Shown here piece after piece: positions 51,059-60,326 of a DNA stretch of 64,000 nt (positions within the stretch are counted from its first letter, which is position 1; every line of letters starts with the position of its first letter). The position numbers and the translations under genes were made by a program. Source of the stretch: Planctomycetota bacterium. Its GTDB lineage: Bacteria; Planctomycetota; Planctomycetia; Pirellulales; Lacipirellulaceae. The notes under the pieces were generated by a model. That model was not told the DNA's origin and made no database searches. It was given only the letters and a program-made list of their open reading frames with translations. Location of the stretch: positions 155,013 to 219,012 of the forward strand of contig JAJDED010000039.1 in the NCBI GenBank assembly GCA_029259915.1, written 5' to 3'.

Positions 51059-51405
51059 CTGTGATTCCTTTCGAAAGATAAGGGACTGATAGGGCACTTG
51101 CATTTGGGACGCTCGACGAGCGTTCATCCGTGAAACGAGAAATTCCCTGCAGTCGGTGGTTGTAATACTATGGTGACGCAATTTGCCACAATGCCTTATC
51201 AGAAAAATCCGCAGAAAAGGCAGTCACGATCTAGTCAGTGCTCCTGGCGATTGGGGAAACCGGCAAGACCAGCACAGAGCGTACCGAAAAAATTCGTGCG
51301 ACATTCAACTGTGATCGGTTTCACAGTTCGTTTCCTCACCAACTTTCGATGCTAGCAGAGACAAGGGCACCACAACCCGTTTCTGAAATAGATTGGAGAA
51401 ATCTG

Positions 51406-51870
51406 ATGAATCGCAAAGCTTTAGTTACAATCGCGCTGACCGTTGCTTGCCTAACCATATCTTCCCAGGCTGAGGCTCAAATAGCAAAGCAACCAGATCG
51501 AATTCATTGGGCACATTCACCAGAAATGGCGATGTCGCTGGCACGCGATTCACGTTTGCCCATTTTGGCATTTATCACTTCTGAAAACTGTAAGTTCTGT
51601 CGCAAGATGGAGCGTGAAGTCTGGATCAATCCGCGAATTATCGCCCAAGCGGAAACGGGGTTTGTTCCTGTAAAGATCCATGTCTCGCAACACCGCCAAC
51701 TTGTCGCTTCACTAGGTGTGCGACTATATCCTACGACAATATTGTTCACTCCCGAAGGCATGATTATTAGCCAGTCACCAGGCTATATGCCGCCGAATCG
51801 CCTAGCCGGTATATTGCGCACAGCGTATCCCACGCAAGTGGCTGTTCAACCGTTGCCATCTGTCGAATAA
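51406..51870 (+). CDS. Secreted thioredoxin-fold protein
   Basis: A 154-residue protein from ATG 51406 (GGAG upstream). The signal peptide is RKALVTIALTVACLTISSQAEAQ. The redox motif is ENCKFCRKMEREVW (CKFC, about 62-65 of the precursor), and the cis-proline is in VRLYPTTILFTPEG. It resembles single-domain DUF255/thioredoxin-like proteins that reduce disulfides in the periplasm. It stands alone between two minus-strand genes. The preceding region (51182-51405) is not convincingly coding although the frame is open. Confidence 0.85.
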   Translation: MNRKALVTIALTVACLTISSQAEAQIAKQPDRIHWAHSPEMAMSLARDSRLPILAFITSENCKFCRKMEREVWINPRIIAQAETGFVPVKIHVSQHRQLVASLGVRLYPTTILFTPEGMIISQSPGYMPPNRLAGILRTAYPTQVAVQPLPSVE

Positions 51871-51939
51871 TTGGAAGCGTGTAGATAAAGAGTTTGTGCG
51901 ACCACTTTCGAGCACCACTACCGTTGCAATTCGCTGGCA

Positions 51940-52791
51940 TTACTTAATTTCAGCGACGACTAGTGACATGTCTTCCTTGGCCGGAGCATCACGAAACCGC
52001 CGAACTTCAGCAAGGACCTCATCAAGCATCTCGAATAGGTCGCAAGACATTGCATCGCTGGCGACTTGTGCCAGTCCCGATTGGCCTAACAGTTGCCCAT
52101 CCCCTCCGGTGCTCCGGGTAATGCCATCGGCAAAGAAGAACAACCGGTCACCAGCCAATAATTCGAGCGTGCTCTCTGAATTATCTTTCAAGATTTCAGG
52201 GCCGACACCGATCGACCTGTGCTGACTCGGCAGACGGTGCATGAGTCCCTTGCCGGGGCGAAGCACCATCGCACCGGGATGACCGGCAGCACTGTAGGTA
52301 ACAAATCGTCGGTTCAGATCGATACGAGCTGCCATGAAGGTGACTAAGGTGTTTACTTCATGGAAATGTTCGTAAACAAATCTGTTCAGTGAATGGACCA
52401 TGTCTGCAGGAGAAAAAGCTTCTTCAATAAAATGCCTTGCCTCACTGCTAATCCGAGATGCTAACAAAGCGGAGGCTAAGCCCTGACCGTTGACATGGCA
52501 CATCGTTATGTAGCAGGCGCAAGGATCTTCCAGCGGAACCCGGACCTGAAAGTAGTCGCTGCCCAATGGTTCAGCAGGGAGGAACCGTACGTCGACATCA
52601 ATGTGAAGATGACGCAAGGCGCGAGGTAGCAAGCTCCGATGCACTTGCGCCGCAACCTGATGTTGCTGCTGAATCTGTTGTCTCAATTCAAACAACTCCT
52701 CATTCGTTTCGAGCAACTCTTTTCGCAGAACCTCCATCATATCCGTGTCTGCCATGTCCTGTGCCTTCCGTTTTCTGTCTACGCTCGTCAT
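51940..52791 (-). CDS. PP2C/SpoIIE-type phosphatase domain, metal site altered
   Basis: A 283-residue protein (GGAG before ATG 52791). Residues about 18-50 form a coiled coil (EVLRKELLETNEELFELRQQIQQQH in outline), and QVHRSLLPRAL matches the typical linker of RsbU-like phosphatases. The catalytic domain has GSDYFQVRV (usual GGDxxD), CHVNGQGLASALLA (usual DVSGHG), YSAAGHPGAMVL, FADGITRSTG and KEDMSLVV. The first Asp of the DVSGHG motif is His here, and the second Asp of GGDxxD is Gln, so metal binding may be impaired. Either an atypical phosphatase or a non-catalytic binder of phospho-proteins. No response regulator domain or anti-sigma gene nearby. Confidence 0.85.
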   Translation of the reverse strand: MTSVDRKRKAQDMADTDMMEVLRKELLETNEELFELRQQIQQQHQVAAQVHRSLLPRALRHLHIDVDVRFLPAEPLGSDYFQVRVPLEDPCACYITMCHVNGQGLASALLASRISSEARHFIEEAFSPADMVHSLNRFVYEHFHEVNTLVTFMAARIDLNRRFVTYSAAGHPGAMVLRPGKGLMHRLPSQHRSIGVGPEILKDNSESTLELLAGDRLFFFADGITRSTGGDGQLLGQSGLAQVASDAMSCDLFEMLDEVLAEVRRFRDAPAKEDMSLVVAEIK

Positions 52792-53052
52792 CTTGACACG
52801 CTCCTTCCATAGATAATCCTCTTCAACAAACTTTCACACGGACGATCGCCAGCGGCAAACCGTCAGTTATTGACCACGGTATGCCTATCCTAGCGGAATG
52901 CAAATTGCTGATCTGTTGGCCACAACACATTGGCATCAAGGTCACAAAAATTTTCTGTTAGCAAAGTACAGCGAGTTTTCTGGGTTAATTGCCTCCCTAA
53001 AATCCCGACTTCATCCAACCCTTTGAGGGACATGGCTGGCAAAGTCCTGGAT

Positions 53053-55491
53053 TCAATTTGTAGTGGGTGCCGAGCTAAAAACGAGGTTTTCAGCGTGCTC
53101 TCTAATCTCAATTTGATAGTTGTGATTTTCCCAACGAACTTCATTAGGCCAAAAAAAAGTGAAGTCCATCGGTCCCTCGCCCAATTCACGAGCCTCGATG
53201 TCGCAGTAGTGGACGCCGATTGTTGTGTTCATCGAATCACGATCTTTGTGGGACTGCCAACTGTCGAACGAAACTCGGAGGCGGAATGGCTCGGGAGCTT
53301 GAAGACGCAGCTTATGATCGCGAGCAATAGTGGAGATCTGGCGATTGGGTTTCCAAATTTCTAGCTTACAGCATCGACTTCGATTCCGATAACGAGCGGC
53401 AACTTCTGGAATAAGGTCGAACACCTGGCCATCTATTACAGAACGTAGCAGTTTGATGTACTCGGCATGAGCCCACATCAATGGCATAGCCGAACCCGTA
53501 GGGCGGCCGTTGAACATTCGTATTTGGGGACGATCCTCTTCATCCCAAACTTGTTCTGGCAGAAGTCCCGTGCTGTTGGCGAAGTATTCGATTGCACGGA
53601 TGTATGGCGTCACGTCGCGACCAGCTGCCAATTCGTAGTGAGCTCGCTCACCAGTCAAGAGTGGCCATGCTCGCCCTTGTCCCCATCCGACAAAGGGACC
53701 TCCGTCGGCACGTTGGCCGTAACCGTCGTTGTTGTATCGTCGCCAGCAAGGCCCGCCCGGCGAGTCCACCTTCAGAACCGAGTCAACAACCCGTAATGAG
53801 TCTTCAATCAACGGATCGCCAGCTATGCGGATCCCGTAACGCACCAGTTCCAAAAAACCGGCGTCAACGATCTGTACTGCGGGAAATTCTCGTTGTTGCC
53901 CAGGAGCTCGGTTCTTGATCTCGATGGTACCTTGGTTGGGGTTTTCATCTGGATGGGGATTTCCAACATCCACGGGATGAATGCGAATGAAGTGCCTCGG
54001 GATGTCTTCAACTAGAGTTCCTTCGGTCGTGACTGTCCATTGTTCGATATGACATTCGAGAAAATCAGCGTATTGGTGGAGGTACTCGCTGAGCGCATCG
54101 TCTCCGCGCTCTTTCGCGAACATTGCAGCACACGTTAGCGCTGCAATGTTGGAAGCTAGAGTCGAGGGCGAATAACCGCTATTCTCTTCCCAACGTTCCT
54201 GGGGAGTCGCCGGGCCTTGACGAATCAGATAGCCGGCAGCTCGCTTGACCATGGGATACGGATCGAATTCATGAAGTGCGTTGGCTTTATGAAGCTTCCA
54301 AGCGAGCAGAATCGGGAAGGCAACTTCGTCGAGCTGTATACCGGTCCAATAAGGATCGCCGTCAACCCAGAAATTTTGGTGAAAACCACCGTCTGGAAGC
54401 TGTGAAGAAGCGAGATACACCAAGGCACGAAACGGCGTTGCTGTATTACCTGTAGCCAACAACCCAGTAGCGCTATTAACCATGTCACGTGTCCAAACGA
54501 GATGATAACCGCCAATGTCCTCATCGCTTTTTGCCTCCCCCCAAGGGATGCTCATCGAAGCGATCATCGCTCCCTGATATGTTTTGTCTTCGTGAGACAG
54601 GAGCAGACTTTGGCTGATGTGGTAAAGTTTGCCTTTGTCACACGACACCTCGCCTAATTTCAGCAGACTCGTGGAGGCGCGTTCCCACTGTATTTGAAAC
54701 TTGTTGACTTGTTCACTGAACGGAATGGCCAACGACTGCATGAGTGTCGTTATGGCGCCATGCTGATGGTCACTCAAGGCGAGCCCCAACGTAAAAGCTT
54801 CATTGCTGCTGGTATCGACTTGCGCCACCATAGCAATATTGCCGTCTTCAGCGGCCTCGAAATTCCAGTCTAGGCGGTAGTTTTGCTGCAAGTCTTGCCA
54901 TCCGTCTGAGCATCCTACGTAACCACATGAAGTAGCGATAAATGGATGTGTGCAACCCATCGCAAGGCAAAGTTTGTCCTTATGCGCCACAAGAACTTCG
55001 CGGTCTGCCAACTGGACGACATTTCCATTGTTTCCCCAGCCGCCGACACCAAGATGCGGAGCTAGCAGTACATAGAGCTTTAGCTTCCCCCGCCACAGCT
55101 TTACAGGAACAAACCGAGTGTGCATAAGAATGCATGCCGCATGTGGCGCGCAGATGATCTCCTTTTCGATGCGGTATCGGCCTTCTTCGTCTTCATTGAC
55201 GATATGATAACCAAGCGAGGCCTCGCACAATCGCTTAGTCGTAGTTCTCGTATTCCGACGTTCGTCGTGAAAAAAAGATTCTCCGTCGCTCACCAGGAAC
55301 TGCAAGTCACGTGTTTGTGGCTTATCGATCGTCGGATAGTAGACTTCATTAAGAATTCCGGCGGAAACGGTGAACCAAATAGGGCTCGACGCGGAGTACG
55401 CGGTGCCCACGCCATCCTTGTCACTGCGAGTCCAACGCGGTTCGATACCAGGGCGGCCAAAAGCAGCATTATTGTGAAGTAGATTGGTCAT
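53053..55491 (-). CDS. GH15 glucoamylase/glucodextranase-like
   Basis: An 812-residue protein from ATG 55491 (GAGAGGG upstream). The N-terminal about 270 residues are a beta-sandwich typical of bacterial glucoamylases (RWTRSDKDGVGTA, VSAGILNEVYYPTID). The (alpha/alpha)6 domain has DIGGYHLVWTRDMVNSATGLLATG (about 325-348), LPDGGFHQNFWVDGDPYWTGIQLDE, the general-acid motif RWEENSGYSPST (Glu pair), and the general-base motif LPEQVWDEEDRP near 675. The last about 110 residues are a C-terminal domain. It would release glucose from alpha-glucans (glycogen, starch, dextran). No signal peptide, so it may act on internal glycogen. Confidence 0.93.
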   Translation of the reverse strand: MTNLLHNNAAFGRPGIEPRWTRSDKDGVGTAYSASSPIWFTVSAGILNEVYYPTIDKPQTRDLQFLVSDGESFFHDERRNTRTTTKRLCEASLGYHIVNEDEEGRYRIEKEIICAPHAACILMHTRFVPVKLWRGKLKLYVLLAPHLGVGGWGNNGNVVQLADREVLVAHKDKLCLAMGCTHPFIATSCGYVGCSDGWQDLQQNYRLDWNFEAAEDGNIAMVAQVDTSSNEAFTLGLALSDHQHGAITTLMQSLAIPFSEQVNKFQIQWERASTSLLKLGEVSCDKGKLYHISQSLLLSHEDKTYQGAMIASMSIPWGEAKSDEDIGGYHLVWTRDMVNSATGLLATGNTATPFRALVYLASSQLPDGGFHQNFWVDGDPYWTGIQLDEVAFPILLAWKLHKANALHEFDPYPMVKRAAGYLIRQGPATPQERWEENSGYSPSTLASNIAALTCAAMFAKERGDDALSEYLHQYADFLECHIEQWTVTTEGTLVEDIPRHFIRIHPVDVGNPHPDENPNQGTIEIKNRAPGQQREFPAVQIVDAGFLELVRYGIRIAGDPLIEDSLRVVDSVLKVDSPGGPCWRRYNNDGYGQRADGGPFVGWGQGRAWPLLTGERAHYELAAGRDVTPYIRAIEYFANSTGLLPEQVWDEEDRPQIRMFNGRPTGSAMPLMWAHAEYIKLLRSVIDGQVFDLIPEVAARYRNRSRCCKLEIWKPNRQISTIARDHKLRLQAPEPFRLRVSFDSWQSHKDRDSMNTTIGVHYCDIEARELGEGPMDFTFFWPNEVRWENHNYQIEIREHAENLVFSSAPTTN

Positions 55492-55848
55492 TGTTTCCCT
55501 CTCATTATTTTTCGTCGTTCCCTTGAATATCATGCCGGGCAGTTCGTTCCCGGACTGGTGGTGATGGCTGCCATTTGTTCCCAGCCTTTTTCAGTAACTA
55601 AGGAAAAAAGTCGTCCCGCCTGGCACCTCCCAAGAGGTAGACGCACCACTGGCGAATTCCTTTCAAGAAGAATTCTCCAGTATCTTGAGAAGATCCCGTA
55701 TGGCTGTGACGTGAAAACGACAATTGCATGCTAAAATTTCAGCCTGAGTTTCGAAACGAGACGGGGGAAATCGGAAAAGAATTAGAGGTTACCCTGTCGA
55801 ATTTCTTGGACATAGCACTAACGCGCCCGATACTTTGGAAGAAAATGA
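55492..55848. other. Gap upstream of GH15 and YciA genes
   Basis: A 357-bp divergent region. No convincing gene or repeat is visible; it presumably contains promoters for the glucoamylase and for the thioesterase remnant. Confidence 0.5.
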
Positions 55849-56262
55849 ATGAGTGAAAACGATAAGGTGCCGGACGGCGATCTCTTGTTGCGCACGCTGG
55901 CGATGCCCGCAGATACAAATGCGCATGGCGTAATTTTTGGCGGCTGGATTATGTCGCAGATGGACATCGGTGGCGGAATTCTGGCTAAAGAAATCGCTGG
56001 TGGTCGGGTCGTTACTGTGGCCGTTGAGGCGATGAGTTTTCACCGGCCTGTGAAAGTCGGACAGGTGGTTTGTTGCTACGGACGATGCATTAAGGTTGGC
56101 AACACATCAATGACCATCAAGTTGTAGGTATGGGTCAAGCCGGTCCTGAAAGAGTCAAATGAAGAGCGGTATTGTGTCACTGAAGCTGTTTTTACCTATG
56201 TGGCCACAGATCAAAATGGAAAACCCAGGCCGGTTAAAAGCGAGTCTCAACTAAACAGATAA
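55849..56262 (+). pseudogene. yciA: YciA-type acyl-CoA thioesterase interrupted by TAG
   Basis: The frame from ATG 55849 reads as a hotdog-fold thioesterase: RTLAMPADTNAHGVIFGGWIMSQMDIGGG (catalytic Asp region), then VGNTSMTIKL. It then meets an in-frame TAG at 56125-56127. The same frame continues beyond it with VWVKPVLKESNEERYCVTEAVFTYVATDQNGKPRPV in outline to TAA at 56262. The join matches YciA, in which IKIEVWV is normal, so a GAG (Glu) to TAG change would explain it. Without readthrough a 92-aa fragment lacking about one third of the fold is produced. Length with the stop ignored is 137, close to E. coli YciA (132). Confidence 0.85.
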
Positions 56263-56309
56263 TGCCTCGACATCCCAGTGAACTGGCCAAACGCCGGAAT
56301 CTGCCACTT

Positions 56310-57889
56310 TCACCAGCTTTTGGCGCTCGCTGCGTTCCAGTCGTTACGCCATTGTTGGGGAATACTAGAGCTGTCTAGCAACATACCGCTATCCAGAGTT
56401 GGATAGATTTCATCGAATTGCTTGATTGTGAAAGGGTCGACGCGACGGAGCACCTGACTTGGATGGATTTCGCTAGCGCTTCTTAAACCCGAACCAGCCA
56501 GTAGTTCCAAAGACGCATGAATCGTCGCGCGATGATATTATGCAACGCGGGCTGCCTTGTCTTTCACGTCGATGCCCTTGGAGAGGGATGGGTTCTGGGT
56601 TGCGATCCCAACCCGACAAGTGTTAGTATTGCAACGCCGGGCCTGAATACAACCGAGCGCCATCATCATTGGGCGTGCCATGTTGCATAGGTCTGCGCCG
56701 AGCGCAATCGTACGTAACACATGAAACGCTGTAACGATCTTCTCCGCTGCGATGAGGCGAATATTATCGAGCACGCCAGCACCTCACAGGGCATTGTGTG
56801 CGAAACGCAATCCGTCGCGCATTGGCATACCGACCGAGTTGGTCAGTTCCAGCGGTGCAGCACCGGTCCCCCCCTCGGCCCCGTCGACCGTGATAAAGTC
56901 GGGGAGGATTTGCGTTTCAACCATCGCTTTGCAAATGGTAAGGAACTCTGTACGAAAACCGACACACAACTTGAAGCCGACCGGTTTGCCACCCGAAAGT
57001 TCGCGCAGACGCGCAACATATCCCAACAATCCAAGTGGCGTCGAGAAGGCTGAATGGGCCGGTGGAGAAATTACATCGCGGCCAAGCGGCACGCCGCGAA
57101 TCTCAGCGATTTCTGCCGTCACCTTTTCTTTGGGAAGAATGCCTCCGTGAGCCGGTTTGGCGCCCTGAGAAGGCTTGATCTCGATCATCTTAATGTGATC
57201 GTGTGCGATCGCTCTTCAAACCGATCGGGATCGAAATGGCCGTCATCATCACGGCAGCCAAAGTATCCAGTGCAGATTTGCCAGGTGAGATCACCGCCAG
57301 GTTCAAGATGATAGCGACTGAGACCGCCCTCGCCCGTGTTATGCGCAAAACCGCCGATCCGCGCACCCTCGTTTAGCGCCAGAATAGCAGTACGACTGAG
57401 CGAGCCAAAACTCATTGCCGAAATATTGAGATGGGATGCTGCGTAGGGTCGGGTGCATGTCGCGCCGCCAACGGAAACGCGGGGTTCGCTGTCCGCGACC
57501 GGTAGTGGAGCCAATGAGTGCTGCATCCATTCATAGCCAATGTGGTTCACGTCGCGCTGCGTGCCGAACGCCCGGGTGTCCAAATCGCCCTTCGACCGCT
57601 GATAGATGATGGAACGAAATTCACGGCTGAATGGAGTGCCATCGATATCCGATTCCACAAAGTATTGCTGCATCTCGGGCCTCACTTCCTCCATGAGATT
57701 CCGACCGTGTCCTATTCCCGGATAAATTCGCAACAAAGCATGCTTGCGTTGAATCACGTCGTGTAGTCCCAGCAAAATCACCGGCCCCACCAGCACGAGA
57801 AGCCACAGTGCAGAGGGCCACCAAACGGCCGTCAAGCCAACCGCCAGCAGTACAACAGTCGCGGACGTGAAAAAGATCTTGCGTACCAT
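56310..57889 (-). pseudogene. FMN-binding glutamate synthase-like gene, multiply disrupted
   Basis: Four open segments together spell one FMN-binding glutamate synthase-like protein. 57889-57185: two N-terminal hydrophobic segments, then SHLNISAMSFGSLSRTAILALNEGARIGGF and NTGEGGLSRYH. A frameshift near 57190-57200 (HTITLR stop versus IKMIEIKPSQGAKPAHGG) moves to 57188-56784: KEKVTAEIAEIRGVPLGRDVISPP, FITVDGAEGGTGAAPLE. Then an in-frame TGA (56784) precedes GAGVLDNIRLIAAEKIVTAF and CNTNTCRVGIATQ to TAA at 56538. The last segment, YHRATIHASLELLAGSGLRS, ends at 56310. One frameshift and two nonsense codons make it non-functional, adjacent to the broken yciA. Confidence 0.88.
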
Positions 57890-58547
57890 CCATCACCTCA
57901 TCGTCATGGATTGCGATAATCCGTATTCTGCGATTAACACTTTATTTGTCGAAACAATATTTGGAAAGTGCATGTCATTGCTAGGTTCTCTGTTACCCCA
58001 AACAGACAACCGTGAAAAGAGAGCGAATACGATCGAAAATAGTGAGTCGCGAAGTCTGAAAGAAAAAAATTCACACAGCCAGCCTAAAACCATTAAAAGA
58101 ATTTGGCGAGGAAGGCTTGGCCCAGATTCACCCGGCCGTTGGTTCGAGCAGATCAAAGTAACAACCAACCCTTGTCGAGTGAATACAAAACGTTGGCGAT
58201 TTTTTGAATGTCACGTGTGATCGGCCACGAGATGCGAGCAACATCAACGCTAAGGAAATTAGCTTCCTGCAGAACCTGAATGTGTTCTGTCTCACACAAC
58301 TGTTCTGATTGGCTTCTTTCGTCCGATTTGCAGAGGAAGATTCGCATGATGATGTCCTGCAAAGTGAAAAGAAAGATTCATGGCATCTTTTATGTAAGGC
58401 ATCGAGCACTCTACTCGTCGCCCTTATGAAAAGACACTTGCGATTGCGGCCGCCCCGCGTCGCATCGGTTAGTCTGAAAAGGCACTCGCAGCGTAGCGAG
58501 GCGTCATTGTATCCAAGGGCGAACTTGAAAGAAAAGGAGATGTGAGA
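57890..58547. other. 658-bp gap with no supported gene
   Basis: Short frames exist on both strands (for example 58153-58362 minus, 57867-58220 plus) but none has a ribosome site plus recognisable protein features. This stretch separates the glutamate synthase remnant from the DUF302 gene; an AGGAGA site for the latter is at its right end. Confidence 0.5.
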
Positions 58548-59033
58548 ATGTTCACAACTGTTCTGAAAACTGCGTTGGTCACAGGAGGGCTCGTTGGGGC
58601 ACTCACCGCGCCTGCCGCCGCGCAAAGCAAAACGAATGGCGGGCCCGCAACCCTGGGAGTGGAATTGAAGACCAAAGGTTCTGTTGACGAGACGGTTAAC
58701 CGACTGAAACAAATGGTGGCTAAGAACGGCATGATGGTCATGGGCGAAATCCATCAGGGTAAAGTGCTAGAGATGACCGGTATCAAGGTAAAGTCTGAAA
58801 CCCTTTTCGTCGGCAATCCGAATGTTGGCAAGCAGCTATTCTCCGAAGAACGTGGAGTTGGCTTGGTCGTCCCGATTCGCATCAACATTTACGCAGACCA
58901 GCAAGGCCAGACCCATGTGCGTTACATCCCTCCATCGCAACAGCTTAACGGATTTGGAAATGCCAAAGTAGACAAGATCGCAATGATGCTAGACGGCAAG
59001 CTCGCGAACATGGCAGCGATGTTGCCTAAATGA
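58548..59033 (+). CDS. Secreted DUF302 domain protein
   Basis: A 161-residue protein from ATG 58548 (AGGAGA eight nt upstream; GTG 58542 too close to it). The signal peptide is LKTALVTGGLVGALTAPAAAQ. The DUF302 fold follows: VDETVNRLKQMVAKNGMMVMGEI (about 45-67), TLFVGNPNVGKQLFSEERGVGLVVPIRINIY (in outline, about 86-118) and VRYIPPSQQLNGFGN. DUF302 proteins are small alpha/beta proteins found in stress and metal-related operons; function unknown. A membrane protein gene follows 67 bp downstream. Confidence 0.88.
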   Translation: MFTTVLKTALVTGGLVGALTAPAAAQSKTNGGPATLGVELKTKGSVDETVNRLKQMVAKNGMMVMGEIHQGKVLEMTGIKVKSETLFVGNPNVGKQLFSEERGVGLVVPIRINIYADQQGQTHVRYIPPSQQLNGFGNAKVDKIAMMLDGKLANMAAMLPK

Positions 59034-59100
59034 ACAGCATTTCACCTTCCACCGTGGTGCGGTGGTTCCTCGTGGGCCACCGCATCGAAAGGTATTCCCG

Positions 59101-59823
59101 ATGCGTAAGATCTGCAAGGAAGAATTGGTTTTGTCAGGACTTGCGATGCTGCTTGCCGGCGTTTCTCCGAACGTCTTTCCGGTCGCGCAGGCCGGTTTCG
59201 GGTCGATGACCGTGCTGGGCCTTTGGGTGCTGCTTCCCTCTGTGATTTCGCTGATAGTCGTGATCAGCGTAGCGGCTTGGCGACGGCATCGACGCCTAAG
59301 TAATCGAATCTTGGCTGGCGCCTCGGCAGGTTTCGTAGCAACCTTTGGTTTGGAAGCCGTGAGGGCTACGAGCTTTCACGTTTTTGAAGGGATGCCCGGC
59401 GATTTGCCTCGGCTTCTCGGTGTACTGTTGACAGACCGTTTTATGCAAGGACCGTCGCTCCTTTCGGATTTCGTCGGTTGGACCTACCACTTCTGGAACG
59501 GCGCAGCGTTCGGAATCATCTTCGCCGTCCTATTTGGTCGAAAGTCGACACTCTGGGCCGTGGGCTACGGCGTACTGATTGGCATCGGTTTTCTGATCAG
59601 TCCGGCCGTCGACTCACTTGGCATCGGATTTATGGGTACCGAGATGCCTCGGATGCCAATAACAGTGACGCTGGCGCACTTGGCCTACGGAGTAATTCTG
59701 GGCGCACTGTGCCGTAGGTGGGTTCGGGATAACGGATGGCTTTTCAATGCACCTTTAGACTCGAAACAGCCTTGCACGGTCGTAACAAGCACGGAATTGG
59801 AGCCGATATCAACCTCACAATAA
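59101..59823 (+). CDS. Integral membrane protein of unknown function
   Basis: A 240-residue protein from ATG 59101 (GAAAGG upstream) with about six hydrophobic segments: LVLSGLAMLLAGVSPNVFPVA, VLGLWVLLPSVISLIVVISVAAW, ILAGASAGFVATFGLEAVRA, FWNGAAFGIIFAVLFG, LWAVGYGVLIGIGFLISPAV and VTLAHLAYGVILGALCRRW. A conserved-looking HLAYG and FxxWTYHFWN segment resembles DUF6789-type integral membrane proteins but this is not certain. The C-terminal tail is polar. It lies with the DUF302 gene. Confidence 0.7.
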   Translation: MRKICKEELVLSGLAMLLAGVSPNVFPVAQAGFGSMTVLGLWVLLPSVISLIVVISVAAWRRHRRLSNRILAGASAGFVATFGLEAVRATSFHVFEGMPGDLPRLLGVLLTDRFMQGPSLLSDFVGWTYHFWNGAAFGIIFAVLFGRKSTLWAVGYGVLIGIGFLISPAVDSLGIGFMGTEMPRMPITVTLAHLAYGVILGALCRRWVRDNGWLFNAPLDSKQPCTVVTSTELEPISTSQ

Positions 59824-59929
59824 CTTTAAATTACAGGAACTTGAAGTCGTGGAGCGAAGCTCGTCTTGAGTGTTTGTATGACACCTCAATCAGAATAAAA
59901 ACAATGTGAGACCCGAGGAGAACGTAGAA

Positions 59930-60247
59930 ATGTCTTACAATAGCAAGCGAGGACGGAACATTGTAAACCTCAGCGAGCGTGGCATCCAACGCAACGAAAA
60001 AATAGATTTGATCACTGACGCCGAATATTATTTATGGCTTGGTAGAGATGCGATCAAACTGCTTCGACGTGGTTCAAGTTTCAGTTCAGTCTGTCAGGCG
60101 TTCATACTATCCGCTGAGGAAGTGGTGTTTGCACTACATTTCGCGCGAAGTTCTTCAGCTCTACAGCTTAAGGCTTTGATCGAAGAGTGGAACTGGCTAC
60201 GAATCAAGGTTGCTTTAATCCCAGCGACGTTTGTCCAAGGCGGTTAG
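59930..60247 (+). CDS. Small hypothetical protein
   Basis: A 105-residue protein from ATG 59930, with GAGGAG nine nt upstream (GTG 59906 is an alternative start). Sequence features: basic N-terminus (SYNSKRGRNIVNLSERG), then EYYLWLGRDAIKLLRRGSSFSSVCQAFILSAEEVVFALHFARS, which looks helical, maybe a helix-turn-helix-like pair (FSSVCQAFILSAEEVVFAL). No family recognised. The strong ribosome site supports a real gene. Confidence 0.55.
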   Translation: MSYNSKRGRNIVNLSERGIQRNEKIDLITDAEYYLWLGRDAIKLLRRGSSFSSVCQAFILSAEEVVFALHFARSSSALQLKALIEEWNWLRIKVALIPATFVQGG

Positions 60248-60326
60248 CTTCTTGCGATTCGTGTACAATTCGCAATGAAAAAATACGTCTGAATTGACTC
60301 GTAAGTGCATTTGCAATGGAACGACT

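Noticed and set aside
53053..55491. Plus-strand frames inside the GH15 gene
   Set aside because: They are shadows of the strongly supported minus-strand gene and show no domain features.
56125..56127. TAG read as pyrrolysine or a programmed readthrough codon
   Set aside because: The position is an ordinary Glu in YciA, not a Pyl-type active site, and the neighbouring gene is also broken; decay or error is simpler.
58128..58754. 208-residue minus-strand frame upstream of DUF302
   Set aside because: It is mostly antisense to the DUF302 gene start and has no recognisable domain.
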